64,000 bases of DNA. It comes from Chloroflexota bacterium. GTDB taxonomy: Bacteria > Chloroflexota > Anaerolineae > Anaerolineales > Villigracilaceae. The notes beneath the pieces were generated by a model. It saw only the letters and a program-made list of their open reading frames with translations. It was not told the origin of the DNA and did not search any database. A program made the translations under genes and the position numbers. Below, piece by piece: positions 1 through 9,592 of the stretch (positions are counted from its first letter, which is position 1; every line of letters starts with the position of its first letter). The stretch is taken from assembly GCA_019873655.1 (NCBI GenBank), contig JAIOAU010000001.1, positions 251,323 through 315,322 of the forward strand, given 5' to 3'.

Positions 1-588
1 CTGGCGGATGGCCGAGTGGAGCATCGGGCCGCGCCAGATGAGCGGCTGGCCGGGTTTGACCAGGAAGCCCATGGACATCAGTTTCACGCCGTAGGCCTCG
101 GCTGGGATCAGTTTGTTGTCCTTGGCGCCGGGGATTTCGCGAATGCCCATCATGGTCGGGATGTTGGGGCCGTAGATGTCGGCGTCCAGCAGGCCGACCC
201 GCGCCCCGCTCTGGGCCAGGGCGACGGCCAGGTTGACCGAGATGGTGCTTTTGCCCACCCCGCCCTTGCCGGATGCGACCGCGATCGCGTTGCGCACCGG
301 CAGGCTGAGCAGGCCGCGCAGACGCCCATCGTGCGGGACGCTGGCGTCCATTTTGATGTCGACTGTTTTGACGCCGGGCACGCCCATCACGGCCTGACGG
401 GCGGCCTGTTCGATGCTGCCTTTGAGCGGGCAGGCCGGGGTGGTCAGAACAATCGTAAAGGAAACGCGGTCGCCTTCGATTTGCAGGTCGCGAATCATGT
501 TCAGGCTGACCAGGTCTTTGTGCAGTTCGGGTTCTTGCACCTGGCTGAGAGCCGCCAGGACGGCTTCGGGGGAGATTGTTTTGCTCAT
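1..588 (-). CDS. mrp: Mrp/ApbC/Ind1-family Fe-S cluster carrier ATPase (3' end cut by window)
   Basis: A P-loop ATPase that carries or inserts Fe-S clusters in the cytosol. Translating the minus strand from the ATG at 588 gives 196 residues, open to the window edge. Residues ~1-80 form an MIP18/DUF59 domain with its conserved Cys (TTPACPLK). Residues ~100 onward are a MinD-like domain with an intact deviant Walker A (GKGGVGKST) and a DADIYGPN motif typical of Mrp/Nbp35. Its ATG overlaps the stop of the preceding gene (ATGA), and it is the fifth gene of the nuoB-nuoCD-nuoI unit. That position suggests an Ind1/NUBPL-like role in loading clusters into complex I; this is inference from context. 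The C-terminal CxxC cluster site lies outside the window. Confidence 0.92.
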   Translation of the reverse strand, partial: MSKTISPEAVLAALSQVQEPELHKDLVSLNMIRDLQIEGDRVSFTIVLTTPACPLKGSIEQAARQAVMGVPGVKTVDIKMDASVPHDGRLRGLLSLPVRNAIAVASGKGGVGKSTISVNLAVALAQSGARVGLLDADIYGPNIPTMMGIREIPGAKDNKLIPAEAYGVKLMSMGFLVKPGQPLIWRGPMLHSAIRQ

Positions 589-956
589 GGGGTATCCATT
601 TCGAGGGTCCGCGCGCTGGGCGCGAGAGAGGGCGAGGGTTTGCGCGCCAGGTGCGCCTCCACGTCGCGGCAGGCGGATTCGAACAGGCGCAGGAGGTCTT
701 CATCGGAGCCGCGGAAGCGCTTCAGCGTTTGCTGTGAACAGGTCAGGCAGCCCTGCATGGCGCGGTACGAATCGGCGTTGCAAGAGGCGCAGGCGTTCAG
801 CCGCACCATCATCAGGACGAAGGCCGTCTGCTCGAGCGAATTGGCCCCGGCGGCGGCGACGCGCTGAACCAGCGCCCGCCAACCGGCAGAGCGCAGGTCG
901 GCCAGGAGCGGGATGAGGCGGTCGGAGAAGAGCAGTTCGGTGTCGTTGGGGCGCAT
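585..956 (-). CDS. small CxxC/CxxC hypothetical protein in nuo operon
   Basis: A 123-residue protein of no family I recognise. The middle holds four cysteines as two CxxC pairs (CASC and, about 14 residues later, CLTC), spaced as in a zinc or Fe-S site. The rest is probably helical, and no signal peptide or membrane segment is visible. The ATG at 956 was chosen over upstream codons because a start further up would run through nuoI in another frame. It lies 28 bases after nuoI and overlaps mrp by four bases, so it is co-transcribed and probably translationally coupled. The neighbours suggest a metal- or Fe-S-related role beside complex I; this is inference only. CASCN also recalls carboxymuconolactone decarboxylase-like motifs, but the rest does not fit that family clearly. 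Confidence 0.75.
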   Translation of the reverse strand: MRPNDTELLFSDRLIPLLADLRSAGWRALVQRVAAAGANSLEQTAFVLMMVRLNACASCNADSYRAMQGCLTCSQQTLKRFRGSDEDLLRLFESACRDVEAHLARKPSPSLAPSARTLEMDTP

Positions 957-984
957 GGCTGCCGCGCCTGCTTGGGTGGAGGTC

Positions 985-1620
985 TCAGGCTTCGGGTTTG
1001 GCGCTTGCGGCAAGGCGGGCGGCCTCTTTGGCGGCGCGGGCGGCGTTCTCGCGGGCGGCGTTGAGCGGGCGGATGCTTTCGTAATAGGAGACCGGTTTGG
1101 CCAGTTTCTCCTTGTCGTACACGCTGCGCCCAAAGGAGGCCAGTTCGTAGTCGTGATCCATCTTGATGGCGTCGAAGGGGCAGAATTCGGCGCACAGGCC
1201 GCAATTCATGCAGATGTCAATGTCAATGTAGAATTCCGCCGGGTCGGGGATCGGGCGGCCGGTCTCCGGGTCGGTGGTGCGGACGATCCAGATGCACTGC
1301 GGCGGGCAGACCCGCGAGCAGATACCGCACGAGGTGCAGCGCATCACCTTTTCGCCGTTCGGCCCTTCCTCGTAGACCAGGAAGGGGACGAAGCGGAATT
1401 CCTCCGGCACGGGCAGTTTTTCTTCGGGGTATTGAACGGTGAAGATGCCGCGCGTGTTCTTGCTGGCGCGGTGGGCGATTCCTTCCGGCGAACGGTAGCG
1501 CCGCTCGCCGCGCGTCACCTGCCGGAACAGCCAGACGGCGTCTTCCCAGTAGGTGTCCCAGAAGCGCTTGAGTGTGACGCCGAGACCTTTCAGAATACCT
1601 TTTCCATACATTTCGCTCAT
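985..1620 (-). CDS. nuoI: NADH-quinone oxidoreductase subunit I
   Basis: The 2x[4Fe-4S] ferredoxin-type subunit of complex I, which passes electrons towards NuoB. It has 211 residues. Both cluster motifs are intact: CTSCGICSRVCP at about residues 94-105 and CMNCGLCAEFCP about 40 residues later. An N-terminal amphipathic helix (LGVTLKRFWDTYWE) and an Ala/Lys/Glu-rich tail flank the core. The ATG at 1620 is preceded by GAGGAG about seven bases upstream; longer in-frame starts would run into nuoCD. It sits 13 bases after nuoCD. In most nuo operons nuoG and nuoH lie between D and I; here they are missing. Confidence 0.96.
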   Translation of the reverse strand: MSEMYGKGILKGLGVTLKRFWDTYWEDAVWLFRQVTRGERRYRSPEGIAHRASKNTRGIFTVQYPEEKLPVPEEFRFVPFLVYEEGPNGEKVMRCTSCGICSRVCPPQCIWIVRTTDPETGRPIPDPAEFYIDIDICMNCGLCAEFCPFDAIKMDHDYELASFGRSVYDKEKLAKPVSYYESIRPLNAARENAARAAKEAARLAASAKPEA

Positions 1621-1633
1621 GGGTGGCTCCTCG

Positions 1634-3376
1634 TCAGCGGTCGCATTCGCCCAGCACGATGTCGATCGAACCCAGGATGGCGACCAGGTCGGCGATTTTC
1701 TGGCCGACGCACATCGGCCCAAAGGCGGTCAGGTTGATGAAGGACGGGGCGCGGACGTGATAGCGCCAGGGGCTGGATTTGCCGGTCGAGACGATGTAGA
1801 AGCCGAGTTCGCCTTTCGGACCCTCGACTCGTCCATACGCTTCGCCGGGCGGGACGCGCACCTGATAGGCCGGTTTGACGGCCATGATTGGCCCGGCCGG
1901 AATCTGCTTGACGGTCTGCTGGATGATGCGCAGACTCTGGCGGATTTCGTCGAAGCGAATCATCATCCGGTCGTAGATGTCGCCGTTCGGGCGGCAGGCG
2001 ACGTCGAACTCCAGGCGGTCGTAGATGCTGTAGGGTTCGGCCCGGCGCACGTCGTAGGGGATACCCGAGGCGCGCAGCAGCGGCCCGGAGGTCGAGTAGC
2101 GGATGGCGTCCTCGGCCGTCAGCACGCCCTGGCCGATTCCGCGGGCGCGGATGATCTCGTTGTCGGCCAGCAGGTTTTCCAGTTCGTCCACTTTGCGCGG
2201 CAGGCGGTCGAAGGCCAGGTCGCGGACTTTTTCCAGCACGCCGTCGGGAAGGTCGCGCGCCACGCCGCCGAAGCGGAAGTAGTTGCACATCATGCGCGAG
2301 CCGGAGACCGCCTCGAAGATGTCGAGAATCAATTCGCGCTCTTCCTGGGCGTAGAGCATGGGGGTGAAATACGCGCCCAGGTCGTTGAGCAGGAAGCCGA
2401 TCGCCCAGACGTGGTTGGCGATACGGGTCAGTTCGGCCATCATCACGCGGATGTACTCGGCGCGTTCGGGCGGGGTGATGCCCATCAGTTTTTCCACCGC
2501 CAGGGCGTAGCCGAAGTTGTTGCTCATCGAGGTCAGGTAATCCAACCGGTCGGTGTAGGGCATGTTCATCAGGAAAGTGTTGCGCTCGCCGATTTTCTCG
2601 TGGTTGCGGTGCAGGTAGCCCATGACCGGCTTGAGGTTGACGATGGTCTCGCCGTCCAGGACGACGGCGACGCGAAAGACGCCGTGAGTGGAGGGGTGGT
2701 GCGGGCCGATGTTGACCAGCAGGTGCTCGGTCTCCAGACCGCTTTCGGTCTTCTGATATTGCCGGAGCGCCTCGTAGAGCGCCTTTTCGGGGTCGAAGTC
2801 GGTCTTCTTGCGGGGGTCGAACCCGGCCGGGAAGGAGAGGTTGTCGCCCAGACGGGCCTTGTCTTCGGCCATCTGGAATTTGCCTTCCGGCCAGCGCGAT
2901 TTGAAGGGCTTGAATTCTTCTTCGAAATAGGCCTCGCGCCAGTCCTTGCGCAGGGGGTGACCGGCGAAATCCTCCCACATCAGGATGCGGCGCAGGTCGG
3001 GGTGACCGGTGAATTTGATGCCCAGCAGGTCCCAGGCCTCGCGCTCCTGGAACTCCGCGCCGGGGTAGATGGAGACCAGGGAGGGCACCTCGACGGGGTC
3101 GCGGCGCTCGACCTGGACCTTGAAATTGACGCCCGGCCCGCCGGTCGTTTTATAGGCGTGATAGACGACTTCCATCTTGCCTTCGGGCAGGTAGTCCACG
3201 CCGGTGACGGAGGAGAGGTAATCGTAGCCGAGGTCGTCGCGCAGGGCGCGGGCAAAGTCGAGCAGTTTGTCTTTTTCGACGATCCAGCCGGAGTAGCCGG
3301 GGCGGGAGTCGGGAGTCACCCAGCCGGGGAAGCGGGCGGCCAGGTCGAGGGTCTCGACAGGAGCGGGAGCGGTCAT
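1634..3376 (-). CDS. nuoC: NADH-quinone oxidoreductase fused subunits C and D
   Basis: A 580-residue fusion of the 30-kDa (NuoC) and 49-kDa (NuoD) peripheral-arm subunits. Residues ~1-200 are NuoC-like ([34 protein letters not shown]). Residues ~215-580 are NuoD-like ([14 protein letters not shown] near the start, [12 protein letters not shown] at the end). The D part has no hydrogenase-type CxxC pairs, as expected for complex I rather than a NiFe hydrogenase. Residues around GPHHPSTHG form part of the quinone site in the family. The ATG at 3376 follows the nuoB stop by one base, so translation is probably coupled. NuoCD fusions are known in several bacteria, so the fusion alone is not new. 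Confidence 0.97.
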   Translation of the reverse strand: MTAPAPVETLDLAARFPGWVTPDSRPGYSGWIVEKDKLLDFARALRDDLGYDYLSSVTGVDYLPEGKMEVVYHAYKTTGGPGVNFKVQVERRDPVEVPSLVSIYPGAEFQEREAWDLLGIKFTGHPDLRRILMWEDFAGHPLRKDWREAYFEEEFKPFKSRWPEGKFQMAEDKARLGDNLSFPAGFDPRKKTDFDPEKALYEALRQYQKTESGLETEHLLVNIGPHHPSTHGVFRVAVVLDGETIVNLKPVMGYLHRNHEKIGERNTFLMNMPYTDRLDYLTSMSNNFGYALAVEKLMGITPPERAEYIRVMMAELTRIANHVWAIGFLLNDLGAYFTPMLYAQEERELILDIFEAVSGSRMMCNYFRFGGVARDLPDGVLEKVRDLAFDRLPRKVDELENLLADNEIIRARGIGQGVLTAEDAIRYSTSGPLLRASGIPYDVRRAEPYSIYDRLEFDVACRPNGDIYDRMMIRFDEIRQSLRIIQQTVKQIPAGPIMAVKPAYQVRVPPGEAYGRVEGPKGELGFYIVSTGKSSPWRYHVRAPSFINLTAFGPMCVGQKIADLVAILGSIDIVLGECDR

Positions 3377-3377
3377 C

Positions 3378-4004
<627 letters not shown>

Positions 4005-4037
4005 CGCTTCTCCTTGTCCGGCATTGGAAACGGGGCG

Positions 4038-4066
4038 ATTATAGCGTTTGGGACGCCTCCAGTCAA
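4038..4066 (-). promoter_or_regulatory. sigma70-type promoter of nuoB
   Basis: On the minus strand, TTGACT (4066-4061), a 17-base spacer and a perfect TATAAT (4043-4038) precede nuoB. The predicted start is near 4031, giving a leader of about 27 bases that contains the AAGGAG ribosome site. It is back to back with the promoter of the HTH regulator; the two -35 boxes lie only about 20 bases apart. Confidence 0.85.
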
Positions 4067-4087
4067 CCGAATTAAGAAAATATATAT

Positions 4088-4116
4088 TTGCGTAATTCAC
4101 AAAAGATGACTATAAT
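4088..4116 (+). promoter_or_regulatory. promoter of the HTH regulator, probably leaderless
   Basis: TTGCGT (4088-4093), 17 bases, TATAAT (4111-4116). Only seven bases separate the -10 box from the ATG at 4124 and no Shine-Dalgarno is present, so transcription should start at or next to the start codon. The AT-rich stretch 4070-4090 between the two divergent promoters is the obvious place for an operator. Confidence 0.8.
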
Positions 4117-4123
4117 GTGACAA

Positions 4124-4750
4124 ATGACACCCACTCCCTCGCCTTCGCGTTTGCCCACCCGCCTGCGCATTCTCGATTATCTGCGCAAGCATCAGGCGGC
4201 CAGCGCCCTCGAACTCAGCCGGGCGCTGGGGATGACGGTCGCCAACATCCGCCATCACCTGGCCGTGCTGGCCGCCAACGACCTGGTCCAGGCGGTGGGA
4301 CGGCGGCGGGAGGGACTCGGCCGCCCGAAGCAGGTCTATGGTCTCTCGCGCCGCCTGCTCGGCGACGGGCTGGACGAACTTTCGGGGCGGTTGTTGTCCG
4401 AGTGGCTGGGAGGTCTGCCCGAGGAGCAGCGCGATCCGGCGCTGCGCCGGCTGGCGGACCGGCTGGCGGGGCCGGCGGCCGGTCAGGGGGGCGCGCTGCC
4501 GGCGCGGCTGGCGCGCCTCGTCCAGCGCCTGGACGCGCTCCATTACCAGGCGCGCTGGGAGGCCGGCCCGACGGGGGCGCGCATCCTCCTGGGGCATTGT
4601 CCCTACGCGGCCATCATCGCCGACCATCCCGAATTGTGCCGCATGGACGCCTTTCTGCTCGAAGCCTTCCTGGGGCTACCGCTGACTCAGACGGCCAAAC
4701 TGGAGCGCGCCGCCTCGGGGTTGCCGCAGTGCATCTTCGTGGCCCGCTGA
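4124..4750 (+). CDS. SufR/ArsR-like winged-helix regulator with C-terminal cysteines
   Basis: A 208-residue DNA-binding regulator. Residues ~10-75 form a winged HTH (LRILDYLRKHQAASALEL, NIRHHLAVL, GRPKQVYGLS) of the DeoR/ArsR-like type seen in SufR. The C-terminus has a cysteine motif: Cys, 12 residues, Cys (GHCPYAAII...HPELC), then a last Cys near the end (PQCIF). SufR-type Fe-S sensors usually carry one more Cys between these; here the expected place reads TAK, so one ligand may be lost or replaced. It is divergent to nuoB over a ~120-base intergenic region and may sense Fe-S status to control the nuo genes (inference). Probably translated from a leaderless mRNA. Confidence 0.8.
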   Translation: MTPTPSPSRLPTRLRILDYLRKHQAASALELSRALGMTVANIRHHLAVLAANDLVQAVGRRREGLGRPKQVYGLSRRLLGDGLDELSGRLLSEWLGGLPEEQRDPALRRLADRLAGPAAGQGGALPARLARLVQRLDALHYQARWEAGPTGARILLGHCPYAAIIADHPELCRMDAFLLEAFLGLPLTQTAKLERAASGLPQCIFVAR

Positions 4751-4755
4751 GACCT

Positions 4756-4784
4756 TTGCGAGGCCGGACAAAATCGGGTATAGT
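4756..4784 (+). promoter_or_regulatory. promoter of degV
   Basis: TTGCGA (4756-4761), 17 bases, TATAGT (4779-4784). The start would be near 4791, giving a leader of about 78 bases containing the hairpin at 4797-4835. Confidence 0.65.
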
Positions 4785-4796
4785 TATGGCGTCGAG

Positions 4797-4835
4797 TTCA
4801 GAGACCCGGCCTCTCGAAGAGACCGGGTCTCTGAA
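4797..4835 (+). promoter_or_regulatory. strong hairpin in the degV leader
   Basis: A 39-base near-perfect inverted repeat. Arms TTCAGAGACCCGG and CCGGGTCTCTGAA pair outside, with a further CTCT/AGAG pairing inside. There is no T tract, so it is not a typical terminator. A second small hairpin (CTCTTTAGAG) covers part of the Shine-Dalgarno just before the ATG at 4869. The outer sequence shares AAGAGACCGGGTCTC, in inverse orientation, with a palindrome at the 3' end of der. Confidence 0.6.
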
Positions 4836-4868
4836 GCGACGAGGAAATTTCTCTTTAGAGGAGCAGCC

Positions 4869-5705
4869 ATGACCATTCATATTCTGACGGACAGCACAGC
4901 CGATTTGGGAAAGGATTTGGCCGCCGAGTTCGGCGTGGAGGTCATTCCCCTGACGGTCACCCTGGGCGAGAACGCCTATCTCGACGGCCTCGAAATCGAC
5001 CAGCAGAAACTCTTCGACCTGGTCGCTCAGACCGGGGTTCTGCCCAAGACGGCCGCGCCGTCGGTGGGGGAATTCGTCCGTTTCTTCGACCGCGACGGGG
5101 AGAGCGTGTTCATCGGCATTTCGTCCAAACTCTCGGCGACCATCCAGAACGCCCGCCTGGCGGCGGCCGAAAAAGGCGAGGGCCGCGTGCGGGTGATCGA
5201 TTCGCTCAACCTTTCGACCGGCATCGGCCTGCTGGTCCTGCGCGCCGCCGAACTGCGCGCCGCCGGCCGCTCCGCCGCCGAGATCGAGCAGGAGATTCTG
5301 GCCTGCGTTCCGAAGGTGCGCACGTCCTTCATTATTGACACGATGGAATACCTCTACAAGGGCGGGCGTTGTTCGGCCTTGCAGGCGCTGGCCGGCAGCG
5401 TGCTCAAGATTCATCCCATCATCGAGGTGCGCGCCGACGGGACGCTGGGGGTCAAGGGCAAGGCGCGCGGCTCGCGCGAGAAGGGCTTGCAGATGATGCT
5501 CGACGACTTCGCCGCCGACCTGGAGCGCCTCGACCGCCGCCGCGTCTTCGTCACCCACACCGCCTGCCCGGAGGACGCCGAATTCCTGAAGCAGGAAATC
5601 ATCCGTCTGGCCGCGCCCGACGAGGTGCGCATCACTCTGGCGGGGAGCGTCATCTCCAGCCACTGCGGGCCGAGGACGATCGGCATCCTGTACCTGTTGA
5701 AGTGA
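4869..5705 (+). CDS. DegV/FakB-family fatty-acid-binding protein
   Basis: A 278-residue DegV-family protein. Family members bind a fatty acid in a pocket and, as FakB, present it to the kinase FakA for phosphorylation and entry into phospholipid synthesis. Visible features: the start ILTDSTADL, the conserved ISSKLSATIQNA block with the fatty-acid-contacting Ser, DTMEYLYKGGRCS, and the C-terminal HCGPRTIGILY. Length is normal. The Shine-Dalgarno is AGAGGAG, eight bases before the ATG. No fakA is in the window. The start is well supported; the specific fatty acid cannot be read from sequence. Confidence 0.93.
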   Translation: MTIHILTDSTADLGKDLAAEFGVEVIPLTVTLGENAYLDGLEIDQQKLFDLVAQTGVLPKTAAPSVGEFVRFFDRDGESVFIGISSKLSATIQNARLAAAEKGEGRVRVIDSLNLSTGIGLLVLRAAELRAAGRSAAEIEQEILACVPKVRTSFIIDTMEYLYKGGRCSALQALAGSVLKIHPIIEVRADGTLGVKGKARGSREKGLQMMLDDFAADLERLDRRRVFVTHTACPEDAEFLKQEIIRLAAPDEVRITLAGSVISSHCGPRTIGILYLLK

Positions 5706-5710
5706 AACGA

Positions 5711-5734
5711 ATCGGGCCTCGCCAGAGGCCCGAT
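5711..5734 (+). terminator. hairpin after degV
   Basis: A ten-base perfect stem (ATCGGGCCTC / GAGGCCCGAT) with a GCCA loop right after the degV stop. The downstream sequence has only a short T run (GGTTTGGG), so termination may be partial. The next gene begins 17 bases further on. Confidence 0.5.
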
Positions 5735-5751
5735 GGTTTGGGAGAAATCCG

Positions 5752-7104
5752 ATGACGCTGGCAGTTCTGATTCACGCCCTCCTCTTCCTTGCCTTCTGGC
5801 TGATGAATCTACCTTTTCGAGGAACGCTCAACAATTTCCTCGCCGAGGAGACCGGCCTGCCGGTGGATTACCTCTCGGTTTTCCTGACCTTTGCGGCTGC
5901 CATGGCTCTCTGGAGCGAAGAGCGCCTGGCCCGGCGCGGCCGTGTCCGTTGGGCCGGATCGACGCGGCTGTATCACGCGGCCGGGGTTTTCTTCCTGCTC
6001 TTCTTTTACGGCAGTTTCACGGTCCTCTTTCTGAAGAATCCTATCCAGGTTGTCCGTCTGGGACAACTGATTCAGTATTTTCGATACGTTGTGGACTTCG
6101 GCCTCTTGCTCTTCCTGGCTTGGGGCCTGCGGAGGGGGATGAAAAGTGAAGCGGTCTCTGGCAAGGCTGTGTCGTTTGTGGTTCTGTTGGCCCTCTGGTG
6201 CATTCCGCTCTTCTGGCCGCCTGGCAACGTCTATCGCCGCCCTCTGCCGGAAAAGCCGCGTCTGATCGCCCATCGCGGCGCTTCGACCCTGGCGCCCGAG
6301 AACACGCTGGCTGCCATGCAGGCTGCCGCCGATTTGGGCGTCTATGGACTGGAGACCGATGTTAGTGTCAGCCGCGACGGCGTTCTGTTCCTGATGCACG
6401 ATTCCACGCTGCGCCGAACCACGAATGTGGCGCAGGTCTATCCCGGGCGGGAGGATGACCCGGTCGAGTCCTTCACCTGGGACGAACTTTCCCGACTGAA
6501 CGCCGGCAGTTGGTTTGCCGAATCGTCCGCCTTTTGGGGCGAACCCATTCCGACCCTGGAAGAGATGCTCTATTTGGTCGCCGAGCATGACTTGATCTTG
6601 ATTTACGACTTGCGCATTCCTCCCGCCGACCATCCCTACGCTGACCAGGCCCTCGATCTATGTCTGCAGGAAATCGAAGCGGCCGGAGTCGCCTCTCGGA
6701 CGTGGGTTTTGACCGGCCGCGACGAGATCGCCTACATTCGCCGCGCCTTGCCCGATGCAATTCTGGCGGCGAGCGTCAATTACTGGAATCCCCCAGCGCC
6801 CTCTGACCTGCTGGCTGACGGCTACCGGGTGGTCAACAGCGAGTATGGCCTTTCGAACCGGGCCATCCAGGCCTATCGGCAGGCCGGGCTGTGGGTCAAT
6901 CTGTGGACGGTGGATGAACCGTGGCAATACTCCCGCCTGTGGCTGGCGGGCGCAGATTCGGTGACGAGCAACCGCGTCCAGGTGTTCGCGGCCATGCAGC
7001 GGCCTATCGCTGCGCTGGCGTATCCTGCTTACTTGCTGGCGTGGAGCGGCGCGGGGTTGTTGGCGCTGGGGGTTCTCCTGGTGAAGAAGCGCGCCGCCCT
7101 TTAG
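5752..7104 (+). CDS. membrane-anchored glycerophosphodiester phosphodiesterase family protein
   Basis: A 450-residue protein. The first ~165 residues hold about five hydrophobic segments; residues ~170-415 are a GDPD TIM barrel; a last membrane segment (AYPAYLLAWSGAGLLALG) ends the protein. Catalytic features: RLIAHRGAS with the first active His, APENTLAAM with the metal-binding Glu, the GLETDV pair, and MHDSTLRRTT with the second His. The barrel end carries LWVNLWTVDEP, usual for the family. It probably hydrolyses glycerophosphodiesters or a related lipid head group at the membrane; the substrate is unknown. The start has GGGAG about eight bases upstream. Confidence 0.9.
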   Translation: MTLAVLIHALLFLAFWLMNLPFRGTLNNFLAEETGLPVDYLSVFLTFAAAMALWSEERLARRGRVRWAGSTRLYHAAGVFFLLFFYGSFTVLFLKNPIQVVRLGQLIQYFRYVVDFGLLLFLAWGLRRGMKSEAVSGKAVSFVVLLALWCIPLFWPPGNVYRRPLPEKPRLIAHRGASTLAPENTLAAMQAAADLGVYGLETDVSVSRDGVLFLMHDSTLRRTTNVAQVYPGREDDPVESFTWDELSRLNAGSWFAESSAFWGEPIPTLEEMLYLVAEHDLILIYDLRIPPADHPYADQALDLCLQEIEAAGVASRTWVLTGRDEIAYIRRALPDAILAASVNYWNPPAPSDLLADGYRVVNSEYGLSNRAIQAYRQAGLWVNLWTVDEPWQYSRLWLAGADSVTSNRVQVFAAMQRPIAALAYPAYLLAWSGAGLLALGVLLVKKRAAL

Positions 7105-7148
7105 CATCGAAACGGTCAATCCGCGTTTTTCGACGCCGGTTTCATCAT

Positions 7149-9545
7149 TTATCCCATTTCAACCAGGACTTCGTTGACCGTCCCGGCGGGCTGGGGCGGA
7201 ATCGGACCCGTCACCGGCTGGCCGTTCAGCGTCACGGCGCGGACGCCCTTCTCGACCCGGCGCGGGTTGCGCACCCGGATGTGGTACGTCGCCCCGCGCC
7301 ACTGACGCGTCACCTCGAATTCCTGCCAGTCCGGCGGGATGCAGGGGTCAACGGTCAGGCCGTCGAAGCCGGGGCGCACGCCCAGGATCCAGTGCGTGAC
7401 GGCGTGGTACATCCATCCGGCCGAGCCGGTCAGCCAGGGATGGCGCGCCCGCCCGAAGGCGGTGTGGTCGCGTCCCATGATGAACTGGCAGTACGAGTAG
7501 GGTTCGGCCTGGCGGATTTCGATGATGTCGTTCTGGTTGTAGGGCAGGAGGGCGTCGTAGAACTTCATCGCCCGCGCCCCGCGCCCCAGTTTGCACTCGG
7601 CGACGATGGCCCAGGGGTTCGGGTGGCTGAAGATGGCGGCGTTCTCCTTGATGCCCTTGTAGACGCGCGTCACGTAGCCGATGTCGTCATCGGGTTTCGA
7701 GAAGGCCGGCCAGAGCAGGTGGATGCCGTACTGCGAGTAGAGGTACTTGTCCACCGCGTCCATGCACTGACGGGCGCGCTCTGGGCTGGCGGCCTCCGAG
7801 AGGACGGCCAGCGAGTTGCTCTCCAGGAAGATTTTGCCCTCCTCGTTCTCGCGCGAACCGATCTTGAGGCCCTTTTTGGTGAAGCCGCGCAGGTACCACT
7901 CGCCGTCCCACAGATGGGCCTCGCAGGCCTGGCGGACTTTCTCGGCCAGGGCGGTGTACTTTTCCACGTCTTCGCGGCGGCCGAGGAATTGGGCCGCCTC
8001 GACGAAGTTGCGCAGCGCCCAGTAGTGCAGGAAGGAGACCATGGCCGATTCGCCGCCGCCCAGGTTGAGGCAGTCGTTCCAGTCGGCGCGCAGGCCCAGG
8101 CAGATGCCGCTGCGGCCCACCTGTTCGGCGGAAAAGTCGAGGGCGCGCTTGAGGTGCTCATAGACGGTCGCTTCGCCCTCGTCGGCGAAGGGGATGACCT
8201 GGTCGAAGAAAGCAAGGTCGCCCGTCTCCTTGACGTACTCGCAGGTGGAGGCCACGATCCACAGGTGGTCGTCGGAGCAGGTGTCCTTCAGGCCGTGGAT
8301 GATGTCCTTCGGGCTGGGGGTGGGGACAACGGTCGGGAGTTTGACGCCGGGCAGGCGGTCTTCTTTGGGCTTGAAGACCTCGGGGTCGAACAGGTGCAGG
8401 CCGTAGCCCTGACTGACCTGCCCGTGGAACAGTTCCTCGAGCCGCTGCCGGACCTTGGCCGGGTGGGTGTGCGGGACGCTCATCACGTCCTGGGCGGTGT
8501 CGCGGTAGCCCAGGCCGGTGCGCCCGCCGACCTCGATGAACGAGGCGAAGCGCGACCAGACGACGCAGGTCTCGGCCTGGTAGAGGGTCCAGGTGTTGGT
8601 CATCGTATCGAGGCCGGGGTGGGGGGTCTTGCACTGGAATTTGTCGAGTTTGCGCTGCCAGTAGGCTTTGAGGTCGGCGAAGGCGGCGTCGCGGGCGGCG
8701 GGGTCGGCGTATTTTTTGCGCATCGCCAGGCCCTGTTTGCGCGGGCCGACGCCGAGCAGGAAGGCCAGGCGCGTCTCCTCGCCGGGGGCGAGGATCAGGC
8801 GTTTGTGCAACGCGCCGCAGTGATTGCCGCCCAGTTCGGCGGAGTTCGAGCAGAGGCCGCGCGCCACCGCCTCGGGGTCGGTCTCGGTGCGGTAATTGCC
8901 CAGGAAGGCGTCGCGCACGCAGTCGTAGGAATCCGGCTCGAAGTCGGCGGTCATGTAGTGGAAGGTCCAGGGTTCGTAGAAGAAATCGTACTCGATGACG
9001 CCGTCGGCGTAACTGGAACCGCTGGCGTAGAGCGACATTTGCAGGTTCTGGTTGTCGATTTCGATGTGATGGAAGGAGAATTCCACGTAGGAGAAGACGC
9101 TCAGGCGGCGCGGCCGCGCTGAGGCGTTGCGCAGACGCACGTCCCAGATTTCCACATCGTCTTCGACGGGGATGAAAATCAACTGGCTGGCCTGGATGCC
9201 CTGGTAGTCGCAGGAGAATTTAGAATAGGAGAGGCCGTGACGGCACTCGTATTTGGCCTGGGTCAAGTCCTTGCCGGTCGGCTGCCAGGAAATCGTCCAG
9301 AATTCGCCGCTTTCGTCGTCGCGCAGGTAAACGTAATGCCCGGGCCGGTCGAGGGGGACGCCGTTCTGCCGGAAGCGGGTGATGCGGCCGTGCTCGGCGG
9401 ATTTGTAGAAGGCGTAGCCGCCGGCGTTGTGCGAGAGGACGGCGCACATGTCCCGGACGCCGATGTAATTGGTCCACGAGACGGGGATGTCGGGCCGCTC
9501 GATGACGTATTCGCGGTGGTCGTTGTCGAAGTAACCGTAGCGCAT
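7149..9545 (-). CDS. GH94 family phosphorylase (cellobiose/chitobiose phosphorylase-like)
   Basis: About 798 residues, the usual length for GH94 enzymes that split beta-linked disaccharides with phosphate to give a sugar-1-phosphate. N-terminal beta-sandwich ~1-270 (MRYGYFDNDHREYVI), linker, then an (alpha/alpha)6 catalytic barrel with GLRADWNDCLNLGG around residue 490, which includes the Asp that acts as general acid in the family, and the late GSAGWMYHAVTHWILGVRP block. No signal peptide, so it is cytosolic. The ATG at 9545 is preferred over the GTG two codons earlier because GAGG lies about five bases before it. The convergence of cellobiose, diacetylchitobiose and related phosphorylases in this family prevents naming the substrate. 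The sugar-1-phosphate product could feed the phosphohexomutase fusion encoded next upstream (inference). Confidence 0.93.
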   Translation of the reverse strand: MRYGYFDNDHREYVIERPDIPVSWTNYIGVRDMCAVLSHNAGGYAFYKSAEHGRITRFRQNGVPLDRPGHYVYLRDDESGEFWTISWQPTGKDLTQAKYECRHGLSYSKFSCDYQGIQASQLIFIPVEDDVEIWDVRLRNASARPRRLSVFSYVEFSFHHIEIDNQNLQMSLYASGSSYADGVIEYDFFYEPWTFHYMTADFEPDSYDCVRDAFLGNYRTETDPEAVARGLCSNSAELGGNHCGALHKRLILAPGEETRLAFLLGVGPRKQGLAMRKKYADPAARDAAFADLKAYWQRKLDKFQCKTPHPGLDTMTNTWTLYQAETCVVWSRFASFIEVGGRTGLGYRDTAQDVMSVPHTHPAKVRQRLEELFHGQVSQGYGLHLFDPEVFKPKEDRLPGVKLPTVVPTPSPKDIIHGLKDTCSDDHLWIVASTCEYVKETGDLAFFDQVIPFADEGEATVYEHLKRALDFSAEQVGRSGICLGLRADWNDCLNLGGGESAMVSFLHYWALRNFVEAAQFLGRREDVEKYTALAEKVRQACEAHLWDGEWYLRGFTKKGLKIGSRENEEGKIFLESNSLAVLSEAASPERARQCMDAVDKYLYSQYGIHLLWPAFSKPDDDIGYVTRVYKGIKENAAIFSHPNPWAIVAECKLGRGARAMKFYDALLPYNQNDIIEIRQAEPYSYCQFIMGRDHTAFGRARHPWLTGSAGWMYHAVTHWILGVRPGFDGLTVDPCIPPDWQEFEVTRQWRGATYHIRVRNPRRVEKGVRAVTLNGQPVTGPIPPQPAGTVNEVLVEMG

Positions 9546-9592
9546 GGGCACCTCACGAGATGGGGATTGGGGAAGGGCTGGAGGGTGGTTTT

